Made by a program: the position numbers and the translations under genes
The notes under the pieces: model-generated
Databases searched by the model: none
What the model was told of the DNA's origin: nothing
The model's input: the letters and a program-made list of their open reading frames with translations, nothing else
Part shown: positions 7,366 to 13,984 of the stretch, in pieces
Position numbering within the stretch: the first letter of the stretch is position 1
How the letters are laid out: each line of letters begins with the position of its first letter
Assembly (NCBI GenBank): GCA_030627905.1
Contig: DAOVRZ010000104.1
Location: forward strand, 1 to 20,206
Origin: JAGMES01 sp023128035
Lineage (GTDB): Bacteria > Bacillota > Halanaerobiia > DY22613
Length of the DNA: 20,206 bases
Direction of reading: 5' to 3'

Positions 7366-8352
7366 ATGTTAAGAAAGAGTAGTATGGTTCTGTTGTTGTT
7401 GGCAATTCTAATTAGTCTTATGTCAGTAATCGGTATTGGGAAAGATGAAATTGTTTCTATAGGAATTACACAAATTGTTGAACATCCAGCTCTTGATGCT
7501 GCTAGAGATGGCTTTATTAAGGCACTAGCAGACAACGGTTTTGAAGATGGCAAAAATTTAGATATAGAAATTCATTCAGCACAAGGTGATCTTTCCATTG
7601 CTAGCATGATAAGTGAAGAATTTGTTCGTGATAAGAAAGATTTAATTTTGGCTATTGCTACTCCAACTGCTCAGGCGGCGTTAAATGCCTCATCAAAAAT
7701 TCCAATTTTGATAACTGCAGTTACTGATCCAGTTGCCAGTGGATTGGCAGCATCACTCCAATCTTCTGGAAATAACGTCACTGGAACAACTGATATGACA
7801 CCGATTGATGAGCAGTTTTCTTTAATTACTGAACTATTACCAAACGCTAAAAAAGTTGGGGTTATCTATAACGCATCAGAGATAAATTCTATGATTCAAG
7901 TGGAATTAGCTCGCAAAGCATGCTTGGACCATGGGTTAAAACTATCAGAAGTTACTGTGACCAATGTAACAGAAGTACAGATGGCAGTTGAACAATTGGT
8001 CAAAAAAGTAGATGTAATATACACACCTACTGATAATCTGGTTGCATCTGCGATGCCAGTTATAACTTATACAGCTACCCAAATGAGCGTTCCAGTTATT
8101 GGCTCTGAAGCAGCTCACGTAAAAGCAGGTGCCCTTGCGACATTAGGAATTGATTACTGGGAACTTGGATACCAAACAGGCATAATGGCTGTACAAGTTC
8201 TCAATGGAGCTAATCCATCAAGTCTTCCTATTGAAAGTTTAAAAAACTTAACTTTAGTTATCAATGAAGATACAGCAAAAACCCTTAACATCACAATTCC
8301 TACTGAGCTCAAAGCACAGGCAGAGCTGATCAAAGCAGGTGATGGAAAATGA
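7366..8352 (+). CDS. ABC importer substrate-binding protein (PF04392, TrpX-like)
   Basis: A 328-residue periplasmic-type binding protein of the ABC_sub_bind family (PF04392). Relatives include TrpX of the TrpXYZ importers linked to aromatic amino acids. Family features are an early strand (VSIGITQIVEHPALDAARDG), a hinge-region match around PILITAVTDPVASGL, and ELLPNAKKVGVIYN in the second lobe. The signal segment is LLRKS-type basic N-terminus followed by a hydrophobic stretch to about residue 24. No lipobox cysteine is present, which is unusual for monoderm homologues but fits a soluble periplasmic protein in a diderm. GGAGGAG precedes the ATG at 7366 by 6 nt. The stop overlaps the permease start (ATGA). 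Substrate is not provable from sequence: the HutP context hints at histidine or another amino acid, while family members also include tryptophan and tyrosine systems. Confidence 0.85.
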   Translation: MLRKSSMVLLLLAILISLMSVIGIGKDEIVSIGITQIVEHPALDAARDGFIKALADNGFEDGKNLDIEIHSAQGDLSIASMISEEFVRDKKDLILAIATPTAQAALNASSKIPILITAVTDPVASGLAASLQSSGNNVTGTTDMTPIDEQFSLITELLPNAKKVGVIYNASEINSMIQVELARKACLDHGLKLSEVTVTNVTEVQMAVEQLVKKVDVIYTPTDNLVASAMPVITYTATQMSVPVIGSEAAHVKAGALATLGIDYWELGYQTGIMAVQVLNGANPSSLPIESLKNLTLVINEDTAKTLNITIPTELKAQAELIKAGDGK

Positions 8353-9251
8353 CATATTTTATCATTCGTTCTTTAGAACATGGGTTGATCTTTGGAATTT
8401 TAGTCCTGGGAGTATTCATTACTTATCGTGTTCTGGATTTTCCTGATCTTACTGTAGACGGCAGTTTCCCTTTGGGAGCTGCTGTCTCTGCTATACTTAT
8501 CTTTAATGGCGTTCATCCTGCTATAAGTTTGATCTTTGCAGTAATAGCTGGAATTTTAGCTGGTTTATGTACTGGTATTTTACACACCAAATTTAAAATC
8601 TCGAATTTATTATCGGGAATATTGGTTATGATCGGTCTTTATTCTATCAATCTTCGAGTTATGGGAAGGGCCAACATCCCTTTATTAGCTAAACCAACAA
8701 TCTTTCGCCAATTTCATAAAATATTTAATGGGCCTTATTCTAATTTAATTATTTTATTCATTATCACTCTAACAATTAAACTGCTCTTAGATCAACTTTT
8801 TAAAACTAGACTTGGTTTAACATTGAGAGCCGCTGGAGATAATCAACAGATGGCAACAAATCTGGCTGTCAATCCTACATGGATGATTTTGTTAGGTCTT
8901 GCTACCTCCAATGGCTTAGTTGCTCTCTCAGGAGCAATGGTTGCACAATTGCAAGGCTTTGCTGATGTAGGAATGGGAATCGGAACTGTTGTTACTGGAT
9001 TGGCTTCTGTCATTCTGGGTCAAGCCGTTTTCAGAACAAAAAGATTTTCTCAGGCTACAACTGCTGTCTTAATCGGTTCTATTCTCTATCGCGCTGCCAT
9101 TAGAGCTTCCTTAAATTTAGGCATCGCTCCATCTGATTTAAAACTAATTACTTCACTGTTGGTTATTCTAGCTTTAATTATACCACAGACCAGATGGATT
9201 AAATCAGTCAATAAGTTAGTAAAAGGGGGCGGTATAAATGTTAAAGCTTAA
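8349..9251 (+). CDS. ABC importer permease (TrpY-like, BPD_transp_2)
   Basis: A 300-residue inner-membrane permease of the branched-chain/ribose type (PF02653). It has about eight hydrophobic membrane segments from residue 10 onwards (for example GLIFGILVLGVFITY) and is the usual partner of PF04392 binding proteins. A cytoplasmic segment, TRLGLTLRAAGDNQQMA (about residues 154-170), is the conserved coupling-type loop of this family and would contact the ATPase. The start overlaps the binding-protein stop by 4 bp and its end overlaps the ATPase gene by 14 bp, so the three are translationally coupled. The single permease probably forms a homodimer. Confidence 0.9.
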   Translation: MTYFIIRSLEHGLIFGILVLGVFITYRVLDFPDLTVDGSFPLGAAVSAILIFNGVHPAISLIFAVIAGILAGLCTGILHTKFKISNLLSGILVMIGLYSINLRVMGRANIPLLAKPTIFRQFHKIFNGPYSNLIILFIITLTIKLLLDQLFKTRLGLTLRAAGDNQQMATNLAVNPTWMILLGLATSNGLVALSGAMVAQLQGFADVGMGIGTVVTGLASVILGQAVFRTKRFSQATTAVLIGSILYRAAIRASLNLGIAPSDLKLITSLLVILALIIPQTRWIKSVNKLVKGGGINVKA

Positions 9252-10041
9252 CCAGATCAGCAAAACTTTTAACCCTGATACTATTACAGAAACCCAAGTT
9301 TTTTCTAATCTAAATCTAAAAGTCAAGGAAGATTCTTTTATAACAATCATTGGTGGTAATGGAGCAGGTAAATCTTCAATGCTCAATCTCATCTCTGGTC
9401 AATTTCCACCTGATCAAGGCCAGATCTTTCTTTCAGGAAAAAACATTACCCATTTAAAAGAACATCAACGAGCCAAGTGGATTAGCCGGGTATTTCAAAA
9501 CCCATTATTAGGCACCGCACCAGGTCTAACTGTTGCGGAAAATTTATCTCTTGCTCTAAATAAGGGAAAAACCCTTTCCTTTAAACGTGCATTACATCCG
9601 AAAAAATTAGAACCATTTCGTCAACTAGTAGCTCCTTTAAATCTAGGGCTAGAAGATAAAATGAATCTTCCAGTTAAATTTCTTTCTGGAGGCCAGCGTC
9701 AAGCTCTAACATTATTGATGGCAACTATCATATCACCTAAACTACTACTTTTAGATGAACACACAGCTGCCCTCGATCCTAAAACAGCAGAGCAGGTCTT
9801 ACATCTAACCCATCAAATGGTGGTAGAAAAGAAATTAACTACACTGATGGTAACACATAATTTAGAACAAGCCATAAAGTTTGGCGATCGCTTAATAATG
9901 CTCCATCAAGGAAAAATAATTCTAGATTTTTCTGGAAAAGAAAAAAAGAATCTCACAGTATCCAAACTCTTCTCCCACTTTAAAGCCACATCAGAAAAAA
10001 GTGGAGAGAACTTAATGGAAGATAGGCTTTTATTTGCTTAA
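9238..10041 (+). CDS. ABC importer ATP-binding protein (TrpZ-like)
   Basis: A 267-residue cytoplasmic ATPase that powers the importer. All nucleotide-binding motifs are intact: Walker A GGNGAGKSS (residues 39-47), Q-loop Q87 in VFQNP, signature LSGGQRQ (149-155), Walker B LLLLDE (169-174) and H-loop H207 in MVTHN. A strong AAAAGGGGGCGG binding site, lying inside the permease end, precedes the ATG at 9238. It is the last gene of the operon. No good plus-strand terminator is visible just after it; the hairpin at 10060-10085 has its T run on the opposite strand. Confidence 0.95.
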   Translation: MLKLNQISKTFNPDTITETQVFSNLNLKVKEDSFITIIGGNGAGKSSMLNLISGQFPPDQGQIFLSGKNITHLKEHQRAKWISRVFQNPLLGTAPGLTVAENLSLALNKGKTLSFKRALHPKKLEPFRQLVAPLNLGLEDKMNLPVKFLSGGQRQALTLLMATIISPKLLLLDEHTAALDPKTAEQVLHLTHQMVVEKKLTTLMVTHNLEQAIKFGDRLIMLHQGKIILDFSGKEKKNLTVSKLFSHFKATSEKSGENLMEDRLLFA

Positions 10042-10054
10042 TGATTATCAACAC

Positions 10055-10085
10055 AAAAAAAGAGATGGCACTAGCGCCATCTCTT
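10055..10085 (-). terminator. Intrinsic terminator, minus strand
   Basis: The arms 10060-10069 and 10076-10085 form a perfect 10-bp stem (AAGAGATGGC/GCCATCTCTT) with a 6-nt loop. On the minus strand the stem is followed by TTTTTTT. It ends the M28 peptidase transcript, after the aminopeptidase remnant. The stem may also stop plus-strand read-through from the importer, but no T run follows on that strand. Confidence 0.8.
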
Positions 10086-10096
10086 AAAAAAATATC

Positions 10097-10276
10097 CTAG
10101 ATAAGAAACTTTCCATCTTTATAAAATAATTCTCCGTCTACATTCATATCACATAACGTATCCCAATGGCTTCCTGATTCATTATTACCACCTGTCTCTT
10201 TTGGAGCGACCCCCAGAGCAGCATGAACAGTTCCACCAATTTTCTCACCAAAAAGTATATTTTTAGTAGATTTATC
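10097..10276 (-). pseudogene. C-terminal remnant of an M29-type aminopeptidase
   Basis: Read on the minus strand, a frame without a usable start encodes about 60 residues. They include NILFGEKIGGTVHAALG, PKETGGNNESGSHWDTLCD and VDGELFYKDGKFLI before a TAG stop. The segment resembles the C-terminus of M29-family metallo-aminopeptidases (COG2309), where EKIGGT.H.A.G, ETGG.N.S..HWD and VDGEL.Y.DGKF are conserved, including metal-binding His and Asp. The catalytic N-terminal part is missing. The fragment begins immediately at the stop codon of the M28 gene, in another frame, and is followed by the terminator. It looks like the tail of a replaced or deleted gene. Assignment is by motif memory, not alignment. 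Confidence 0.7.
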
Positions 10277-10277
10277 A

Positions 10278-12272
10278 TTATACTTCTATTGAACCCATCT
10301 CCTGCAAATATCTAAAAAAGTCTCGAATAAATTTCGATTTCCGCTCTCTCGTCTCAATCTCTATTAATTCTACTATTTCTAAGAGATTTCGTTGTCCATC
10401 TGCAAAATACTGAGCTAGAACTGAGATATAATTACTATCTTCTTCAATCAGTTTCCAAATATAAGGCAAATGCTCTTCTCCAATCAAATGACGTTTCTGA
10501 CTCAAAGTGCTAAATCCCCAATATTTTCGTTTAGGAATAATTTGAGCTAATTCTTTTTCTACATCATTTAACTCCGACAGACCTATACTACTTTTCTTCA
10601 AGGTAATATCTAATCCCATGCTTTCCTTACATAAGTGAGCTATTTCATCAATCAATCTACTTCCTTCGCTCTGACAGTCTTTCTGCCAATTGAGACTAAA
10701 CTTTTTATAATCATTGAGTTCTTCTGCAATAATATACTTTTCAAAGTAATCCCCAACCATAAGGTAAGTCTCAATAATTTTGTCAATCCGCCTAGTACAC
10801 ATAGACACTAAATCCTCAGATACTGCCTGTTGATCAGCACTTGCCTTTACCTTTTTTATAAATTCTTCCATCTCTATGTTTAAAGTTTCAATAAAACCTT
10901 CCTGATAAATTCCCATGATCTCTTCAACCTCTTTTAAATGAGCATTAGCAAGATAGTAAAGGTAAATTGCTGAAGATAATGTTACATCTTTTAAAATCAC
11001 AGGATCCAGTTTATCCAATGTATCCTGATCAGTGTGATAATATTGATCAGGTTGTTGGATCAACATAGGACACGGAATTCCTACTAATGGATCTGTAAGT
11101 ATCGCATGATCACTTCCGCCCATAAACTGAGACTTCTTGATTTGAAAATCATGATCACGGCTTACTTCTTTTAATAAATGGTATAACAAATCCCCAGATA
11201 ATCCAGATAGTCCTAAAGGTGGCGCGATAACTAATAATGTACTACCACACTTCTTTTGATCTTCTCCTACCATATCCAGATTTACACCAGCTAAATATTT
11301 TCTTTCCTTAATATATCTATCAAGAAAAGCAAAAGTACCACTATACTCTGGAACAAGAATCAGTTCAATACCTCTATCTAGCTTGGGAAGTTTCTTTTCC
11401 TGAATCAACCTTTGTACAAAGCACATAACTTCTACCCCTGCTGCTGCACCTGAAGCATTATCATTTACAGATGGGTAGGGATGGCAGATATGACCAACTA
11501 AGAGTAAATTTTTATCTGTCTTCCCAGGGATACATGCATGAAGTACTTTTAATGTGTTATTCAAAAATTCTGTTTCCACTTCACATTCAACAAACACTTG
11601 TTCCCCTCTATTGAACCGTTCTCTCAATTTTTGGCCCATAACAGGACTTAGTACAAAACCAAAAGTAGGTATTTCATCTCCCTGCCACCAGAAAGATGTA
11701 TATTGTCGAGCACTTTTCATTTCATCAGCATCCCGACCTTCAAATGAATGCATTCCATCAAAGAGAATCCCTCTTGCCCCTAATGGGTCAAGAATCAAAT
11801 CTTTAATCTTATGTACATTCAGATTGGTGAGAATCATCTTACCAGTTAAATCTGGTTTCTCTTTTAACACTTCATCTATATCATCGATAACATAAACCTC
11901 AAGAATTTCTTTTCCTTCTGTCGAACAACTCCGCTGAATTAACTGAATAGGGTTTACAGTAAAATCAGCTAAAATTTCACCATTCTCCTTTAAGGATACT
12001 TTTCCTTTTCTTCCAACCCATCCACCTGGAGTCACATAATCCTGATAAAAGGTTTGATCATCAGATTTAAAACACTCAACACGAGTCATCACTCCGGATT
12101 CTGATAATACTGAAACCATCTCATTAAGTGCATTATCAAAACCAGGTGAATTTTGAATACGATGATGCTTTGCTATTTTTGCCACGTATTTTTCTGTGTT
12201 CATCGAATTCGCTTCTTCCTTCATAAGAGTGATTAGATTATCTAACTTGAACTTTTTCTCTAAATTTTTCAT
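10278..12272 (-). CDS. M28-family zinc aminopeptidase with PA-type insert and C-terminal extension
   Basis: A 664-residue metallopeptidase, without a signal peptide and so probably cytoplasmic. Residues about 120-235 look like a PA-type domain (GARGILFDGMH, IPTFGFVLSP). The M28 catalytic domain spans about 250-450. Likely zinc ligands are H261 or H264 in GHICHP, D271 in NDNASG, E309 (general base) in VPEYSG, D333 in NLDMVGED and H413 in QYYHTDQDT. GGSDHAIL (385-392) lies between the last two. The arrangement resembles DUF4910/M28-like peptidases. About 210 extra residues follow, helical and acidic, with a possible winged-helix-like end (LLEIVELIEIE). AGGAGG precedes the ATG at 12272 by 6 nt. 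The gene is transcribed from the promoter at 12302-12331. Its 3' end abuts the M29-type remnant. Role: probably trimming peptides to amino acids. Confidence 0.85.
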   Translation of the reverse strand: MKNLEKKFKLDNLITLMKEEANSMNTEKYVAKIAKHHRIQNSPGFDNALNEMVSVLSESGVMTRVECFKSDDQTFYQDYVTPGGWVGRKGKVSLKENGEILADFTVNPIQLIQRSCSTEGKEILEVYVIDDIDEVLKEKPDLTGKMILTNLNVHKIKDLILDPLGARGILFDGMHSFEGRDADEMKSARQYTSFWWQGDEIPTFGFVLSPVMGQKLRERFNRGEQVFVECEVETEFLNNTLKVLHACIPGKTDKNLLLVGHICHPYPSVNDNASGAAAGVEVMCFVQRLIQEKKLPKLDRGIELILVPEYSGTFAFLDRYIKERKYLAGVNLDMVGEDQKKCGSTLLVIAPPLGLSGLSGDLLYHLLKEVSRDHDFQIKKSQFMGGSDHAILTDPLVGIPCPMLIQQPDQYYHTDQDTLDKLDPVILKDVTLSSAIYLYYLANAHLKEVEEIMGIYQEGFIETLNIEMEEFIKKVKASADQQAVSEDLVSMCTRRIDKIIETYLMVGDYFEKYIIAEELNDYKKFSLNWQKDCQSEGSRLIDEIAHLCKESMGLDITLKKSSIGLSELNDVEKELAQIIPKRKYWGFSTLSQKRHLIGEEHLPYIWKLIEEDSNYISVLAQYFADGQRNLLEIVELIEIETRERKSKFIRDFFRYLQEMGSIEV

Positions 12273-12301
12273 TATTGCCTCCTCTGCTTCTAATATTTAG
12301 T

Positions 12302-12331
12302 ATTATAATCATTTTTTTGAATGATCCACAA
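12302..12331 (-). promoter_or_regulatory. Promoter of the M28 peptidase with palindromic spacer
   Basis: On the minus strand TTGTGG (12326-12331) and TATAAT (12302-12307) are 18 bp apart. The spacer is ATCATT, six nucleotides, then AATGAT: a perfect 6-bp inverted repeat exactly filling it, which could be a repressor site. The rest of the space to the next promoter (12332-12523) is AT-rich, and I see nothing else in it. Confidence 0.5.
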
Positions 12332-12523
12332 ATAATTTTTAATTCCATATTCATCTAAGTAAATTGTACCATTTGATTAGCTAAATTTCAATATAATTAA
12401 AAGTAAATACCTAAAAAAAGGTGTGAAATATTCAAAGTTCAATTTTACAAATAATGGGTTATCTTTATAATTTATTATTAAATCTTTATAGTTACGTATT
12501 TTATATTTTTTATAAAATTTCGA

Positions 12524-12552
12524 TTGACTTATAATAAAACTTATGGTATAAT
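12524..12552 (+). promoter_or_regulatory. Promoter of the secreted protease
   Basis: TTGACT (12524-12529) and TATAAT (12547-12552) are separated by 17 bp, with transcription expected near 12559. Confidence 0.7.
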
Positions 12553-12558
12553 ATGCAT

Positions 12559-12660
12559 GTACCTTATTTTTTTTACACTCCTTCGCGAAGAGTGGCAAGA
12601 AAAAAGATGTAGGAAATGGCATGACGGTAGTAGAGAATAAAAAAAAGAGGAGGACGTCTC
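12559..12660 (+). promoter_or_regulatory. About 100-nt 5' leader of the protease mRNA
   Basis: The leader begins with a hairpin close to the 5' end: CACT (12576-12579) pairs with AGTG (12591-12594), and inside it CTT pairs with AAG around a CGCG loop, with one unpaired C. It ends in an A-rich stretch and GAGGAGG, 7 nt before the ATG. No terminator and no known riboswitch consensus could be recognised. The 5' hairpin could stabilise the mRNA. Confidence 0.4.
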
Positions 12661-13869
12661 ATGCGTAGAATATTTATTTTTTTAGCTTTGGCTCTGTTAT
12701 TAATTAGTGGTATTGTTGGTGCTGCAAAGGTAGATCCAGCTGTTACAAAAGCAATGGGCGAAAATAATGGTTTAATCAATGTTATCGTAACATTCCAACC
12801 AGGTCAAACTGGTAATTTGAATGGTATGGGTGGAGTTGTTAAGCATGATAACCTATGGGTAATCAATGGTAAAGCTGCTGCACTACCAGCTCAAGCTATC
12901 AACGCTTTAGCTAAGAATCCTAATGTTAAAAGTATTATTTTAGATGGCGAAATGCATGCTACTTTAGATCTTTCCAAAACTGCTGCTAATTATGAAGCTG
13001 CTTGGGCTTCTGGTTACACTGGTGCTGGCGTTACTATCGCTATCGTTGATACTGGTATTGCACCTCATCCAGACTTCGAAGGCCGTTTGGTTGCTTTCAA
13101 AGACTTCATAAATACTAATACTGCATTTTACGATGATAACGGTCATGGTACTCACTGTGCTGGTGACGCTGCTGGTAACGGTTTAATGAGTGGTGGACTT
13201 TACAAAGGCCCTGCTTATGAAGCAAATTTAGTTGGCGTTAAAGTTCTTGACCGTGCTGGCTCTGGTAGCTGGTCAGGCGTTGTTGCTGGAGTTCAGTGGT
13301 GTATTGATAACAAAGATACTTATGGTATCGATGTTGTTTCTATGTCCTTAGGTGGAACTGCTACTTTATCTTATATTGATGATCCAGTTTGTCAAGCTGT
13401 AGCTGCTGCTTGGGATGCTGGTTTAGTAGTATTAATCGCTGCTGGTAACGAAGGTCCAGAAGCTGGTACTATCGGTACTCCAGGTCTCGAACCTTCCATC
13501 ATCACTGTTGGTGCTACTTATGACCAACAAACTGCTAATGCTTCTGATGATGCAGTAGTTTCCTTCTCCAGCCGTGGTCCAACATTCGACGGTTTGGTTA
13601 AGCCTGATATCTGTGCACCTGGTACATACATCATGAGTACTAAGAATGACAGAAATGGTAAATGGAGACAAGGTTATTATCAAGATATGTCCGGTACTTC
13701 TATGGCTACTCCTATTGCTGCTGGTATCGCAGCTTTGATTCTGGATGCTAACCCAAATATGACTCCAGATCAAGTTAAGAGTAAAATGATGAGTACTGCA
13801 ATTGATTTAGGCGACATCGCTAATAATCAAGGCGCTGGTCTCTTAGATGCTTACGCTTGTACTCACTAA
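12661..13869 (+). CDS. Secreted subtilisin-like serine protease (S8)
   Basis: A 402-residue exported endopeptidase. Signal peptide is MRRIFIFLALALLLISGIVGA, with cleavage near residue 22. Residues about 25-100 form an I9-like inhibitory propeptide (LINVIVTFQPG, NPNVKSIILDGE). The catalytic domain follows, with the full triad: D130 in IAIVDTG, H162 in NGHGTHCAG and S347 in GTSMATP, plus oxyanion N263 in AAGNEG. There is no C-terminal extension or sorting signal, so it should be released. Codon use is strongly biased to GCT, GGT and GTT, unlike the neighbouring genes, which suggests high expression. It has a good promoter, a strong binding site and a strong terminator, so it is a single-gene unit. 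Likely role: degrading external protein to supply the amino-acid importers and peptidases. Confidence 0.96.
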   Translation: MRRIFIFLALALLLISGIVGAAKVDPAVTKAMGENNGLINVIVTFQPGQTGNLNGMGGVVKHDNLWVINGKAAALPAQAINALAKNPNVKSIILDGEMHATLDLSKTAANYEAAWASGYTGAGVTIAIVDTGIAPHPDFEGRLVAFKDFINTNTAFYDDNGHGTHCAGDAAGNGLMSGGLYKGPAYEANLVGVKVLDRAGSGSWSGVVAGVQWCIDNKDTYGIDVVSMSLGGTATLSYIDDPVCQAVAAAWDAGLVVLIAAGNEGPEAGTIGTPGLEPSIITVGATYDQQTANASDDAVVSFSSRGPTFDGLVKPDICAPGTYIMSTKNDRNGKWRQGYYQDMSGTSMATPIAAGIAALILDANPNMTPDQVKSKMMSTAIDLGDIANNQGAGLLDAYACTH

Positions 13870-13886
13870 TTCCTAAAGGTACATCA

Positions 13887-13916
13887 GGGTGCGCAGATGC
13901 GCACCCTTTTATTTTT
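13887..13916 (+). terminator. Strong terminator of the protease gene
   Basis: GGGTGCGCA (13887-13895) and TGCGCACCC (13898-13906) form a perfect 9-bp GC-rich inverted repeat with only GA between, followed by TTTTATTTTT. A few inner pairs must open to make the loop. Confidence 0.95.
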
Positions 13917-13928
13917 ATAAAAAGGTTT

Positions 13929-13957
13929 TTGAATAATTTTGTCTAATATTGTATATA
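13929..13957 (+). promoter_or_regulatory. Likely promoter of the outer-membrane protein gene
   Basis: TTGAAT (13929-13934) and TATATA (13952-13957) are 17 bp apart, about 30 bp before the start codon. Both are imperfect matches in AT-rich DNA. Confidence 0.4.
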
Positions 13958-13984
13958 TATTAACAACTAGAAGAGGTGTACATT

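Noticed and set aside
12559..12660. c-di-GMP riboswitch in the protease leader
   Set aside because: Short stretches such as GGCATGACGGTAG look vaguely similar, but the conserved core and the terminator are missing.
12377..12779. Minus-strand frames of 68 and 81 codons ahead of and across the protease start
   Set aside because: They overlap the protease promoter, leader and signal peptide, lack ribosome binding sites, and have sequence typical of translated AT-rich noncoding DNA.
13432..13773. A 113-codon minus-strand frame in the protease gene
   Set aside because: It is a shadow of the strongly biased codon use of the protease gene, whose catalytic residues are encoded on the other strand.
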